Source of the DNA: Apricaphanius iberus | Lineage: Eukaryota > Chordata > Actinopteri > Cyprinodontiformes > Aphaniidae | Direction of reading: 5' to 3' | Length of the DNA stretch: 64,000 nt | NCBI GenBank assembly: GCA_028564705.1 | Contig: JAPXFQ010002383.1 | Coordinates: 1 to 64,000, forward strand | Shown here: piece after piece, positions 33,973-45,558 of the stretch | Layout of the letters: each line of letters begins with the position of its first letter | Position numbering within the stretch: position 1 is the first letter of the stretch | Program-made: the position numbers and the translations under genes | Notes under the pieces: generated by a model | Database searches by the model: none | What the model was told of the DNA's origin: nothing | The model's input: the letters and a program-made list of their open reading frames with translations, nothing else

Positions 33973-34415
33973 TGTCATGCCCCTGTATGCCTTTGCATCA
34001 GAGCCTGCTCCACCTCCCTTCTCCCTCTGTTTGTTTGTGTGTGTGATTGGGTTCCTGGGCGGAGTCTTTTGGATGCAGCTGCTGGTCATCTGCAATCAAG
34101 ACCATTCAAGAACACAGCTCTCCAACCAGACTCTGCCAGATTGTTTTCTACCAACGCACGGTGAACCTCGCGCTCGTCAGAGTATATCTACAGTCCTGTT
34201 TTTGAGATTCTCTACTTACCTGCTCCTCTGTTCTACAGCTCCGTGTACCTCTTCTCAACTGAGACTCCTGGAAGATCTGCTCTCCCCAGCTCCTACTCGC
34301 CTGTTCCACATCGTCTGGATTCCACAATTTCCTCTATTGGACATTAAATTCACTTACCTTCACTTACCCTCTGTCTTGTGTCTGTTTGTTGGGTCCCTCC
34401 ACTGTAGCCATAACA
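33973..34415 (+). repeat. 5' LTR of sushi-type gypsy element
   Basis: It starts TGTCATGCCCC and ends CCATAACA. GCCAGATTGTT at 34135-34145 is the exact complement of the presumed primer site next to the LTR, which by the Tf1 model would place the transcript start about there. Confidence 0.93.
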
Positions 34416-34416
34416 G

Positions 34417-34427
34417 AACAATCTGGC
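34417..34427 (+). promoter_or_regulatory. Primer-binding site, self-priming type
   Basis: AACAATCTGGC begins one base after the 5' LTR and is the exact reverse complement of GCCAGATTGTT within the LTR (34135-34145). No tRNA-like TGG start is found at the LTR edge. In Tf1 and relatives the first 11 bases of the mRNA prime reverse transcription by pairing with such a site. The 11-base length seen here is the same. Confidence 0.7.
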
Positions 34428-34430
34428 CAC

Positions 34431-35093
34431 ATGGACCCATCAGACCAAGACCCCATCCGTCAAGCCCTGGCCAATCAAGGTATTAGGGTGGGCCATCATG
34501 AAAAGATTCTTCGGGAAATTACTGAACAGCTCCGTGACCATTCATCAAGTGTGACCCAGCTCTCTGCACAAATGAATCAACTCTCAGCTACACCCTTGCC
34601 GCCAAGCAGCACACCTCAAGCTTCTGCTCCCAGTCCGGAACAACCTGCCTCTCCTGCAGCACGGGAGCCCCACATTCCAACCCCAGAGCGCTACTCCGGT
34701 GATCTCGGTTCCTGTGGTCAGTTCCTTCTCCAGTGCTCTCTCGTGTTTGACCTTCAACCCAGCGCCTACAGCTCAGATAAGTCCCGTATTGCTTTTATTA
34801 TAAGCCTTCTCACTGGTAGAGCTGCACAATGGGCTACTGCGGTAGTGGAAAGTAATAGTCCAGTTTGTCAGACTTTCTCCACATTCACTAGGCAGATGAG
34901 GAAAATTTTTGACCACCCTCTTAAAGGCAAGGAAGCAGCCAAAAGATTACTTTCCCTTCACCAGGGTTCTTCCTCCCTTGCAGAGTTTGCCATAGACTTC
35001 CGTATTTTAGCAGCAGAGAGTGGCTGGGATGACACGGCGCAGATGATATTTTTATTGACTCCAATGAAGTCAATCGGGCTAACATTCCGCTAG
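34431..35093 (+). pseudogene. Gag of sushi-type gypsy element, C-terminally deleted
   Basis: The start ATG at 34431 (MDPSDQDPIRQ) is preferred over the in-frame ATG at 34386, which lies in the LTR. After a P/S-rich linker comes the capsid-like domain (PERYSGDLGSCGQFLLQCS, then FIISLLTGRAAQWATAV and KRLLSLHQGSSSLAEFAIDF), the pattern shared with PEG10/RTL-type Gags. Normal reading stops at about GWDDTA. After a deletion near 35040 the frame runs into shifted pol sequence and ends. The CCHC zinc knuckle is missing. Confidence 0.85.
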
Positions 35094-36981
35094 AACCATT
35101 AGAACCTCCTAGGGATGTTAATGCTCTTAATGGGGAGAGGTTAGCTAGAATTTCCCATCGCACCGTTCCTCTTACTCTTGTGTTGTCTGGTAACCATAGG
35201 GAAGTCATTCAGTTTTTAGTTTTGCCTTCTCCTAATGCTCCTTTAGTTTTGGGACTGCCCTGGTTAAAAGCACACAACCCACACATTGACTGGGTAACTA
35301 ATCACATTTCCTGCTGGAGTGAGTTCTGCCATTCTAATTGTCTCAGGTCAGCCATAACCTCCAGTGAGCAAGTTTCTTCGTCGCCCCCTTGTGTTCCTGA
35401 TTTATCCTCTGTTCCGCCAGAATATCACGATCTGGGTGAGGTTTTTAATAAGCAGAAGGCGCTTTCTCTACCCCCACACCGTCCCAATGATTGTGCAATC
35501 AATTTATTGCCTGCCGCCCCCTTGCCCACAAGTCGTCTATATAAATTGTCCCGGCCAGAAAGGGAGGCTATGGAGACATATATAAAAGACTCTCTGGCTG
35601 CAGGATTGATTCGGGCCTCTTCCTCTCCAGTGGGGGCAGGATTCTTCTTTGTGGACAAGAAAGATAAAAGTTTGCGGCCCTGTATTGATTATAGGGGAAT
35701 AAATGAAATAACCATCAAGAATAAATACCCTCTCCCCCTCATTGATTCAGCTTTTCAACCGCTTCATCAAGCCACCATTTTCACAAAATTGGATTTACGA
35801 AATGCTTATCACTTGGTTCGTATACGACAAGGTGATGAATGGAAGACTGCTTTCAACACCCCTCTGGGACATTTTGAATATCTTGTGATGCCTTTTGGCC
35901 TTACTAATGCCCCTGCGGTTTTTCAAGCTCTTGTCAACGACGTACTCCGGGATATGTTGAACAAGTTTGTTTTTGTGTATTTAGATGATATCCTCATATT
36001 TTCTAGAAATCGGCAAGAGCATGTCCAGCATGTACGATTGGTTCTGCAGCGCCTTCTGGAAAACAAACTTTTTGTGAAAGCGGAAAAATGTGATTTCCAT
36101 GCTACATCTGTTCATTTTTTGGGTTTTGTTATTGAACAGGGTAAGGTCAAGGCAGATCCTGAAAAAGTAAAAGCAGTCGCGGAGTGGCCGAAACCAGAAA
36201 CTAGGAAACAACTCCAGCGTTTTCTCGGCTTTACTAACTTTTACAGGAGGTTTATTAAAGACTACAGTAGAAAGGCAGCCCCTCTGACTAAACTCACCTC
36301 TTCCCGTGTCCCTTTCAAGTGGTCCAGTGAGGCTGATGCTGCTTTTGCTACCCTAAAAATGCTGTTCACATCTGCGCCTGTTCTTTTCCACCCTGACCCC
36401 TCCAGGCAATTTGTGGTGGAGGTCGATGCTTCAGATTCCGGCGTTGGAGCGGTCCTCTCCCAGCGATCCCCGAAAGATCAGAAATTACATCCCTGTGCCT
36501 ATTTTTCACGGCGACTCTCCCCTGCTGAGGTAAATTATGACATTGGCAATCGAGAACTTTTGGCTGTTCTTGCGTTACAGGAGTGGAGGCACTGGCTCGA
36601 GGGAGCAGAACATCCTTTCATAGTATGGACTGATCATAAAAATCTGTCTTATCTCCGGTCGGCCAAGAGACTTAACTCTCGTCAAGCAAGATGGGCATTG
36701 TTCCTGGGAAGATTTAATTTTATGCTGTCTTACAGACCTGGCTCCCGCAATGTTAAGCCAGATGCATTATCACGTCAGTCCACTCCTGATAGCCCTGAGT
36801 CTGAGCCCAGTCCCATCCTTCCTGCTTCCTGCTTGATTGATGACCCAAATTCCCCATCTGAAGAGCTACCTTCTGCTAACCTGGTTGGTGCAGTGTTCTG
36901 GGAAATTGAAAAGGTTGTCCACGATGCACAACAACCTCAACCTGACCCAGGTAATGGCCCAAATAACTGCATCTTTGTACT
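35043..36981 (+). pseudogene. Pol part 1: protease remnant, RT and RNase H
   Basis: In the frame that is open from about 35043, the first part is the end of the aspartic protease (the active-site DSG lies in the deleted part), then [17 protein letters not shown]. From the codon at 35180, the RT spans roughly residues 120-300, with [23 protein letters not shown] and the catalytic YLDD (residues 267-270). RNase H spans about 410-530, with VEVDASDSG (D416), GNREL (E459), TDHKN (D485) and PDALSR (D528). The frame breaks near 36980 by a small deletion ahead of the integrase. Confidence 0.9.
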
Positions 36982-38271
36982 CAGGTTCTCCAGTGGGGGC
37001 ACAGTTCTAAACTTACCTGCCATCCTGGTTTCCTCCGGACTCTTACCTTTCTTAAGCAGAGGTTCTGGTGGCCGTCTATAAACAAGGACACTCGTTCTTT
37101 CGTTGCTGCTTGTACCGTCTGTGCCCGTAGTAAATCGAGCCATCTACGTCCAGCTGGTTTACTCAATCCCCTATCTATCCCCAAAAGGCCTTGGTCCCAT
37201 ATTTCTGTGGATTTTGTTACTGGTCTTCCGGAATCGGAGGGTAACACTACGATACTGACTATTGTGGACCGTTTTTCTAAAGCAGTACATTATGTACCCC
37301 TTGCTAAATTACCGACCGCTACTGAAACTGCTAATCTTTTGGTCCTTCATGTCTTTAGGCTCCACGGCATCCCCTTCGACATAGTATCGGATAGAGGACC
37401 ACAGTTTACATCCCAAGTTTGGAAAGCCTTCGGTGTAGCGTTGGGGACATCTGTGAGTCTATCTTCTGGTTACCACCCTCAATCTAATGGTCAAGCAGAA
37501 CGGGCCAATCAGAACTTGGGTTGTGCCTTGCGCTGTGTCACTTCCTGCAATCCAGCTACCTGGAGCACGTACCTACCTTGGATTGAATATGCACATAATT
37601 CTTTAGTGTCCTCGGCTACAGGGTTTTCTCCATTCATGGTGTCCATGGGGTTTCAGCCACCTCTCTTCCCGGACCAGGAGCGGGATTTGGCTGTTCCTTC
37701 AGTCCAAGCTCATATTCAGCGCTGTCATGGAGTTTGGAGAGCTGCTCGGGCTGCCCTCATGCATACTCAATCTCAAAATCGATTGCTGGCAGATCGTCTT
37801 CGCAGGCCCTCCCCTGCTTACCAGCCTGGACAAAAGGTTTGGCTGTCGTCCCGTGACCTGCCCCTTCAGGTGACTTCCAAGAAGCTCGCTCCTAAGTTCA
37901 TTGGTCCCTATGTTATTGAGAAAATTATCAACCCATCTGTGGTTCGTCTTAAGTTGCCTCCTTCTCTAAATATTCTCCCATCATTTCACGTGTCTCTCCT
38001 CAAGCCAGTGTCTTCAAGTCCTCTTTGCCCTCCGGCCGATCCCCCTCCTCCCGCCCGGGTCATCGATGGCCATCCGGCCTATACGGTTCGGCGCATTCTT
38101 GATGTTCGCCGGCGCGGGCGGGGCTTCCAGTTTCTTGTTGACTGGGAAGGCTACGGCCCGGAGGAGCGTTCCTGGGTTCCCCGTCGCCACATCCTTGATG
38201 TCTCCCTCCTGCGGGACTTCTATGCTGCTTACCCCAACAAGCCTGGTCGGACGTCCGGTGACGCCCGTTAG
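36982..38271 (+). CDS. Pol part 2: integrase with chromodomain
   Basis: Open without a stop from about 36982, with no start codon of its own because it is the tail of the polyprotein. The zinc-binding HHCC motif is present (GHSSKLTCH, then CTVCARSK). The catalytic triad is in [15 protein letters not shown] and NGQAERAN; 35 residues separate the second D and the E, the usual DD35E spacing. The C-terminus has a GPYVIEKI core and a chromodomain ([30 protein letters not shown]), which in chromoviruses directs insertion to particular chromatin. The polypurine tract follows the stop directly. Confidence 0.9.
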   Translation, partial: QVLQWGHSSKLTCHPGFLRTLTFLKQRFWWPSINKDTRSFVAACTVCARSKSSHLRPAGLLNPLSIPKRPWSHISVDFVTGLPESEGNTTILTIVDRFSKAVHYVPLAKLPTATETANLLVLHVFRLHGIPFDIVSDRGPQFTSQVWKAFGVALGTSVSLSSGYHPQSNGQAERANQNLGCALRCVTSCNPATWSTYLPWIEYAHNSLVSSATGFSPFMVSMGFQPPLFPDQERDLAVPSVQAHIQRCHGVWRAARAALMHTQSQNRLLADRLRRPSPAYQPGQKVWLSSRDLPLQVTSKKLAPKFIGPYVIEKIINPSVVRLKLPPSLNILPSFHVSLLKPVSSSPLCPPADPPPPARVIDGHPAYTVRRILDVRRRGRGFQFLVDWEGYGPEERSWVPRRHILDVSLLRDFYAAYPNKPGRTSGDAR

Positions 38272-38283
38272 AGGGGAGGGTAC
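38271..38283 (+). promoter_or_regulatory. Polypurine tract
   Basis: GAGGGGAGGGTAC immediately before the 3' LTR: the expected primer site for plus-strand DNA synthesis. Confidence 0.85.
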
Positions 38284-38726
38284 TGTCATGTCCCTGTATG
38301 CCTTTGCATCAGAGCCTGCTCCACCTCCCTTCTCCCTCTGTTTGTTTGTGTGTGTGATTGGGTTCCTGGGCGGAGTCTTTCGGATGCAGCTGCTGGTCAT
38401 CTGCAATCAAGACCATTCAAGAACACAGCTCTCCAACCAGACTCTGCCAGATTGTTTTCTACCAACGCACGGTGAACCTCGTGCTCGTCAGAGTATATCT
38501 ACAGTCCTGTTTTTGAGATTCTCTACTTACCTGCTCCTCTGTTCTCCAGCTCCGTGTACCTCTTCTCAACTGAGACTCCTGGAAGATCTGCTCTCCCCAG
38601 CTCCTACTCGCCTGTTCCACATCGTCTGGATTCCACCATTTCCTCTATTGGACATTAAATTCACTTACCTTCATTTACCCTCTGTCTTGTGTCTGTTTGT
38701 TGGGTCCCTCCACTGTAGCCATAACA
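38284..38726 (+). repeat. 3' LTR of sushi-type gypsy element
   Basis: Same length as the 5' LTR, with TG..CA ends; six single-base differences were counted by eye. Confidence 0.93.
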
Positions 38727-38734
38727 CATGACAG

Positions 38735-38862
38735 TCCATCGCACTCCCCTGACTGCACTGACCTGTCCATGGTGTACCCTGCCTTTCACCTGAGGACCGC
38801 TGAAGATAGGCGCCAGCCCCTGCGACCCTACAAGATAAGCTGGATGGATGGATGGATGGATG
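38735..38862 (+). mobile_element. RTE-like LINE 3' end with (GGAT)n tail
   Basis: CCTGTCCATGGTGTACCCTGCC, GATAGGCGCCAGCCCCTGCGACCC, then about five GGAT units. It is the plus-strand form of the repeat at 13283. The gypsy element has landed just in front of it. Confidence 0.75.
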
Positions 38863-39830
38863 GAAATGAGGACTTGTTTGAGTTCATCTTACCAAGACAT
38901 TTAATAATGCATGCAGGCTCATTAAATATTTTTTTATTATTTTCTCATTAATTCAGAAAACTAATTTTTAAATAAAATATCTCTTGCTAATTCAGAAAAA
39001 AACATGTATTTTTCAAGTTGAAATGTCCTTCTGACATTCATTAAAATGAATGGGCTATGGCATGGGATCGCAATAAAGAAGATGGTTCCTCTGAAGAAAA
39101 ACATCAAGCTGAGCTAACTTTTCCCAAAACACATTTGAATTTCCCAGAAGCATATGATATAGTGGGATTTGGTCATTAAATTAACACTGCAGGACTATTA
39201 AAGCACGGTGGTGGCAGCAATGTGCTCTAAAGATTACTTTTCAGTTGGACCTGGGACCTTACACCTGGTTTACACCTGTCCTATTTGTTCTCACAAGCAA
39301 AAGCACACACTTACACACCTGTGTCATTTTGGCCAGGCATGGACACCAGCGTTTTAAGAACTTTTCAAATGTAACATGATTAAAGTTCACCAAACAAAAA
39401 AGTGGCAGGATAAGCTCTAAAACAGAGATGCCCAAGTCTAATGCTAGAGAGCGACCATTCTGCAACGTTTATCCAACACTGCTGAATCAAACGATTCAGG
39501 TGTGTCCGATCACTGGACTAGCAACTAGTTTATCAACAAAAATTTATAGAAATCTAAACAAAATGAACATAGCAAAGATAGTTTATCAACAAATTAGACC
39601 TGTACTACATTTAAACTTATAATGTTGATTAAATTTGGAGTGAAACATTATGTTTTTTCTTGGAAATATAGATGTACAAAAACAAAGGACATCTCTCTAG
39701 GGTTAAGAATGTTTCTTTTTTACTTTGAGTTTTTCTTTTATTTTTTGAGATCCAACATAAACAATCAAGTTCTACAAGTTATTTGAAGAAAAGGAAAAAT
39801 ATTTTGACCATGCAAACTGCTTCAGCATAC
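38863..39830. other. Non-coding; possible small hAT-like scrap
   Basis: No coding exon is seen although the SLC32-like gene on the minus strand should continue in this direction. Around 39420-39530 the sequence (GAGATGCCCAAGTCTAATGC, CTGAATCAAACGATTCAGGT) resembles a common fish hAT-type MITE. The rest is unassigned. Confidence 0.4.
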
Positions 39831-40779
39831 CTGTATGGCATTCGTGACATTCCAGCTCGCCTCCCAAGCCGTGATGGTGGAATGGGAAATCAGACCTGTG
39901 GCGTTAGTGCTGAGGCTCTGAACTGGGGAGGTCAGGCTTGTGGTGGCATGCTCTTTATGAAGAGAGGTTAATAGATTGTAGGTGCTTGCCATTTTTTTCT
40001 CTTCATTTTCCTTATTTCTGTCTGCAGAGAGTCTCCCTCTAGAAGGCCTTTGTATCATGCAGAAATTGCTCTTTTTCTCTGGATTCTGGTTTAAACTTTT
40101 GTACTTCTCCATTTTGTTACCTTGCACATCAGACAATTGCTTTTCCTTATCACAGCCTTTCACGTGTTTGAATGAAAGGGAATCGATGGAAGTTATGGTG
40201 ACGGATGTGGAAGGGACTTCATCTCTGGTCTCTTTTAACATTGGACTCTCCACCTTGACCTTGGAAATTATATTTTTGCCACTATCCTTAAAGGTTTTGT
40301 CATCTTTGTGTTTAAAAACCAGCCTGTTTTCCCCTGTGGATGATTGGTTTCCTTTGGTGTCATCACTCTGAGGATTATTTTTGCTTCGGCTACTTTTAAT
40401 GTGCAATCTTTCACCCTCAGTATAGGTTCGATTCAATTCATCGTTGTGTGTCAGAACCAGCATCTCTTCCTCATCTTCAAAAAGCCTGTGCAGGAAAACC
40501 TTGCAAATGAGTTCCTACAGGAGCATAATTCAATTGATCGTAATAGTAAGCCACATTCTTACTCTATGGTTAGGCTCAAAAGTATTTAGTAAAATGATGC
40601 GTATTTACATCATAGTATGTATAAAATAAATTATACCTAATTGAGAAAATAATCGTCCATCAAAATGTGACTCACCGTGTTGTCTGTTCCAAGTGTATTC
40701 TTGACACGAGCCGTCCCCATAAAGACCAAAAAGCCCTCCAGGGCTGCCCAGAGCTTCGACCCCTGTCAAGAGATCCCAT
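39831..40779 (-). CDS. First two coding exons of an SLC32/VIAAT-like transporter (incomplete)
   Basis: Exon 1 is 40779-40676: ATG in a strong context (AAGATGG), 34 codons plus 2 bases, donor GTGAGT. Exon 2 is 40485-39831: acceptor with CTGCACAG, 655 bases, donor GTATGC. The phases join correctly (CG plus G gives Arg), and exon 2 is open throughout. The first 240 or so residues are hydrophilic and S/K/E-rich, as expected for a cytosolic N-terminus. The last residues, TITAWEASWNVTNAIQ, match the conserved start of the transporter domain of the vesicular GABA/glycine transporter (SLC32A1), where the first membrane helix should follow. No exon for the membrane helices is seen to the left in the window. 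It may be a VIAAT-like paralogue with a distant last exon, or a broken copy. Family assignment rests on this short match. Confidence 0.6.
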
Positions 40780-41398
40780 CTTCAGTCTCAGCTTCAACAC
40801 ACTCTACATCAGTGTCCTGCGATGTCTAAGTTATAACCCCCACTCACACTTGAACAAATATGTTCAGCCAAACACACGTAGGGCTACACACAAGGTGGGC
40901 CAGAAAGTTTTCAAAAATCACATTCAACACAGTGATTGACAGGTTGTTGAGCTGTAACTTTATAATATGCCTGTGCTTTCAGCAGTGAAGGACTAAACAG
41001 CTTTAATGGCCTTCACAGCAGGTATGTTTACACTCAAAGAGGCAGTTGATGGAAAAAAAAAGTATTTTCAGCAAATTTCAGATTTAATTCAGATTCATGT
41101 GTTCCTAAAAACAGTCAAAGTCTTAGTTTTTACAAACATATGCAAAAGGTTTCAAGAGTTTACTTATTTTTCCACAATTTCCCGCTAAAAAGCCAAATAC
41201 AAAAATAAATATTTTATGTTTGTATCAATTGATATGATTAATTATTTTTTTTATTATCTTTTTGTTAACATTATTTTTTAACCTATTTTTGTTAAACTAC
41301 AATTTCAGACCCATAAATCTTTCAGGCGTTCCATCCATCCATCTATCCATCCATATTTAGTTTTAGTTTTAGCCTTTGTAGCTACCCACCAAATGAAG
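40780..41398. other. Upstream of the SLC32-like gene; nothing recognised
   Basis: It would hold the promoter or 5' UTR of the minus-strand gene. No CpG-rich stretch or clear TATA box stands out. A short TCCATCCATC repeat lies at 41334-41356. Confidence 0.35.
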
Positions 41399-41545
41399 GA
41401 CATTTTAAAACAAATCAGTTATTTAATAAAGCATTTTTCATGCCATTGGCAGCACAGAGCGCTATACAAGATAAAAAATAAAAATAAAACAAAATTAAAA
41501 ACTAATAAAAAATACAAAAAAATAAAAAACACACACACACACTGA
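41399..41545 (-). repeat. LINE/SINE-like tail with A-rich and (CA)n sequence
   Basis: TTTTTCATGCCATTGGCAGCACAGAGCGCTATACAAG resembles the reversed 3' end of fish LINEs and SINEs. It runs into A-rich sequence and a short CA repeat at 41530-41543. Confidence 0.45.
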
Positions 41546-42008
41546 CAAAGCCCACACCCTCAACATACCCCTTCCCTCATGGTCTCCACCCCTTGATTCT
41601 GTCTTAAACGTTTTAACAAAAAAATAAATCAGTTAACATTACCGATTAATGCTCAAATTTACATTAAAGCTGGGAATGTGTAGCCTACAAAAAACAGTGT
41701 GTAAGCTAAAATCCATACTCTTACCACAGTTTATATTTAAAAAAATTTAAAAAGCCTTAGCTCTGATACAGAATTCAATAAATGTACAGGTTTGTACAAA
41801 ATACTTAAAACATTTACTTATCTACTCCTTAAACACACCTTGTGCCTCTATAAAGGGGAATGGCAAATTACATTTTATCTGCTCTATTGCAACATTTTCT
41901 CTGTCTTCGAAATAAAAACGTTAAAGCTCTAACTGGAAGATATTCATCACAAGATAAATGAAAATCATAAACAGAGGTGATACAAATTTAATAAAATACA
42001 TACAAGCA
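41546..42008. other. No gene recognised
   Basis: AT-rich sequence without open frames. Confidence 0.45.

Positions 42009-42089
<81 letters not shown>
42009..42089. repeat. (TA)n microsatellite
   Basis: About 40 AT units with one AA interruption near 42033. Confidence 0.95.
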
Positions 42090-42092
<3 letters not shown>

Positions 42093-43220
42093 GGTTATTT
42101 AAAGCCTTATTTGATGTTATATTTTGTTAATATAGTTTCTTTGTGCTCTGGGATTACTTTAGTTGATGGTGCTTTTGTTTCTTACTGTCTTGGTCATATT
42201 TTGGTTTAATATTTTAGATTACATGTTATTTATTTATGTATTTGTATTATATTCAGCATAGTTATTGTGTAGCTGTCTTGTTTCGCTGTGCCAGTTTCTT
42301 TTAGCCAGGCTTCACATTAAATTGACATTGTGTAGTTTTTAACAATAATCTCTGGAAATATCAATCAAAATATTGTTGAAAATGAATAAAACGATACCCA
42401 ATCATTGAAAAGTATTGGCGGCTTCATAACATATAACCACAAAAAGCAGGTCTAAAATACATTGGCGTGGGTCCTAGTGTATGGGGGCCAAAATTGTTGA
42501 TTCTGTGTCTCCTTCTATGTGAGCCAATGTGAACAAAACGCCTTTACTGATCTTTGAATATGCGGTTACATCCTTATCCCCTCATCCTCATTAGAAGGTT
42601 AAACGAAGAGCTCTATGAACAGAACTAAAAAAAAAAAAACTTTCTCTATCCATTCCACGGCCCTGCATTAAGAGGCAGAATCCCACAGAGACGGCCGAAA
42701 CCACCAGAAAACTAGTGTACACATCAGCATTTCATTCTCTTAATGGAAATAACTGATGGAGAATCAAAATCTAACGAAACACCCTGAGGTCGCATGCTTT
42801 CAGCTGAACAACTAACAACATTCACCATAGTGGTTTTCAAACTAGCGCCAGTCACTGTGAAACTACACGGAAAGTTGTCCTTTTTTTTCCATTGAGGTCA
42901 TTCCTTCTATCATTACAGTTTATTCATTTAAAAAGTATCTTAATAATATCACTAATCTGCAAAATGCTGAAAACTTTCACCCATCACAAATGTTATTGTT
43001 TTACATATTTACCTATTCACCTGCTGCCTGTGATGAAAGAGAGTCTGATGTGCTTCTCATTTTGCTACATATATTTTTTCGGAGGTTGAACTATCTGACT
43101 TACTGGTAGAAAACTGCTCAAATGCAATTTTTTTACTTGAACACAAAAGTGCCACTTGCTTGCAATTATTTAGGCATGTACTGCCCCCTATGGTCAGGGA
43201 ACTACACTTTGTCACTTTGA
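42090..43220. other. No gene recognised
   Basis: Unassigned AT-rich sequence. Only short chance frames. Confidence 0.45.
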
Positions 43221-43848
43221 GGCCCTGTTTACATGGAGACGAAACCAGGTGTAGAAGCAAATATATTTAATGGAATAGGTGCCTCAACCACAAGGACTTG
43301 GGATTGTGAGATTTCTCCATGCCAGCTCCTTGTGGATGACACAGCTGGTCAACTGTGTCAGGTTTCTCTGTGGTTATTAGATCTTCAGCATTTTTTCTGA
43401 GTGGATGATGTCTCTAATCTTTTTTTCAATGTGCATGCGTAACTCTGTGATAAAGTTAACAAATATGGCACAACATAGTGTTGAGTAATAAAGCAAATAC
43501 CGACCTTATAATGGATCCTAGAATATGATTTACTGTTCCTCATATATCACCTGCAGCAAAAAAAAAATGGATCTGGAGAACCGCAAACACCATATGCTTT
43601 TAAATAAAGCTTAGATAAAGCTAGATTTGATGTGTTTGCCACTGGGTTGACTCTGCATGCTCAGTGTTGTTTTGTGTATTTCTGTGTCAGTGCCACACAG
43701 CCACCAGTGGGCCCGGCATTATGTACTGCGGCCTCTTAAACTGGTTTGTCTGAATACGTGCGCACAGAGATTGTCGTTAGTGTGATGCCATTTTTTACAG
43801 ACTCCATTTTCGAAACTATTCCCTTCTTGTCTCTGTGTAAACAGGGCC
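43221..43848. mobile_element. Harbinger-like MITE
   Basis: The left end GGCCCTGTTTACATGGAGAC matches the reverse complement of the right end, GTCTCTGTGTAAACAGGGCC, with few changes. It is 628 bases long and non-coding. Flanks are TGA on the left and TAA on the right, compatible with a decayed 3-bp TWA target duplication of PIF/Harbinger elements. Confidence 0.7.
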
Positions 43849-44201
43849 TAAATCCCTTTAATTGTTTTTCAGTTTCAGGAGTAATTAGTTACCCTTCTTT
43901 TTGAGTCTCAGCTATTTCTCTTACATTGGTTCATTCTCTCACTACTGGATCTGCCATATGGTCTCTAACTTTTTGTTGTTGGATTTGAGATAATATTTGG
44001 TATCCGGATTTGGGAGATATAATTTTAAGTTTTAGTTATTGTCATTAAACCTGTTTCATCTGCATCTGCTCTGCTTGTATCTTAAAACACCACATAGGTG
44101 CCAGTTTATGCTTCTCTGTTTTGACGGAGACTGATAGACGCAACGCCATTATCCGTCGACGCAAGGGCTCTCTGTCACCTATGCAAGGACGCACAGACTA
44201 G

Positions 44202-44740
44202 AGCCCCATTTTCTAAATTTTCGTCTTTGTCAACGGAGAGCGTATGCATCTGATTGGTCAGTTCAGTAACAGCCAGAGATCGCTTTACCAGAACAGTGCT
44301 CTATAGTCACTGTAATCAGTAGTTAATGCAGCTTTTGGTCAATACATGCTTTATGTTGAAAGGATAATTGATCTAATCTGTTCTTTTGGTGATTTTGAAC
44401 ACAAGGAGTTTTAGTGAAACAAAACAAAAAGGCTGCTGTGCTTGTTTCCAATCTGTTTTTAGAGTAATTCTATTCTTCTAGTAAAAAGCTTTATAGCTTA
44501 ATCAAAACGTACTTTCTGTCGTTCATTGCTGCTTGAGGGGGGAATGCGTTCACAAGCCTAAAAAAACCCTGAAACGACGGTGTGACAGTAGGCAGAGACG
44601 GCATGAAAAGTAAGGACCCCCTGCTGTCCTGGTCGAGCAAAGCTGAAAAAACAATGGAGAGTAGAGAGAAAAAAACAGAGAACCATAAACGAAAAATGTC
44701 TCCTTCAATACGTCTGCGTGCAAATTTGCGGTCGGAGCCG
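44202..44740 (+). repeat. Dispersed repeat, copy B
   Basis: It aligns along its length with 6502-7050, in the same orientation, with substitutions and small indels throughout, and lacks the bounding direct repeats of copy A. It is non-coding; the 61-codon frame at 44582 is a chance frame. It lies shortly downstream of a Harbinger-like MITE, which may or may not be related. Confidence 0.6.
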
Positions 44741-45215
44741 CATGAACTAGGCTGGCAACAGGACTAATACGCCCACCTAAAATAAAAGAAATAAAAAATG
44801 TTTATGAGCGCATTAACACCATTCTGGTTTTAGTTTGTTTGAGACAAACTAAACAAGACCTTATGAATGCATGGGGGACCACTGGGTACAATCCATTTGA
44901 GACACTGCAGGAAAGTCTTGTTGATTTTAAGCCTAACAAAAAGTGTGCTTTTTAGCTCTGGGCAGAAAGGATCCTGCAATGGTCTGTGCTCACAGAAAAC
45001 GTAGCTGTCAGATTATGGATGCAAAGCGAATGCTAAATGTTTTTCATAATGGCTACCATTTTGTGAATCATCTCTGTGATTAATCGACCTCAATAGAACC
45101 AATCGTCTTTATCTGCTTGTTCAGAGTTGTGAGGTGTCTGGTTCTGATGCTGTTGCTCCCTCAACAGATGACTGCAGAAAATGGAAAATCTTGTTTAAAT
45201 GCTGAAGTACCAAAG
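44741..45215. other. No gene recognised
   Basis: Unassigned sequence up to the target site of the second gypsy element. Confidence 0.45.
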
Positions 45216-45219
45216 CTTG

Positions 45220-45558
45220 TGTAACGTCCTCTCAGACGCAATGACAGTCGGAGACAGTCACTTTGGGTTGGGTCCCTTTTTTAATGAAGAAAATAAATGA
45301 ACGGCTGCTGTTGGCCGCAACCACGCCGAACATCGAGCTCCTCACCTCCCTCGCTCGCACAGCCAACACACAACAACAACAAAAAAACTGCAGAAGAAGA
45401 ACTCTCCCTCTCTCTCCTCCCCCCACGGGGCCTCCCCTACTATTCTCCATTATTACAGAACAAGGGAACTAATAAGCAGCACCAGTAACTAAGAAGGCTG
45501 AATTATGGAACACAACTGAGGAATGTTATAATGGATACACAAAGTGCAGAACGTTACA
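45220..45558 (-). repeat. 3' LTR of second gypsy element
   Basis: The left-hand LTR in the window. It supplies the pol stop codon. Confidence 0.93.

Larger units (their letters stand above)
33968..38731 (+). mobile_element. Sushi-ichi-type Ty3/gypsy chromodomain LTR retrotransposon
   Basis: It has two 443-bp LTRs (33973-34415 and 38284-38726) and a perfect 5-bp target duplication CATGA (33968-33972, 38727-38731). The internal part holds gag, RT, RNase H, integrase and a chromodomain, in the Ty3/gypsy order. By eye the LTRs differ at 6 of 443 positions (about 1.4 percent), so insertion was fairly recent. A deletion has removed the gag C-terminus and protease active site, and a second small deletion breaks the frame before the integrase, so the copy is not autonomous. 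Chromodomain, Gag type and primer-site type all fit the Tf1/sushi group, the source family of mammalian PEG10 and RTL1. Confidence 0.93.

Noticed and set aside
38066..38731. 221-codon frame over the gypsy 3' end
   Set aside because: A shifted frame over the chromodomain and LTR; the matching frame at 33962 lies in the other LTR.
45263..45472. Similar 69-76 codon frames at 45263 and 50484
   Set aside because: They recur only because both lie in the two LTRs, antisense to the element, with no domain.
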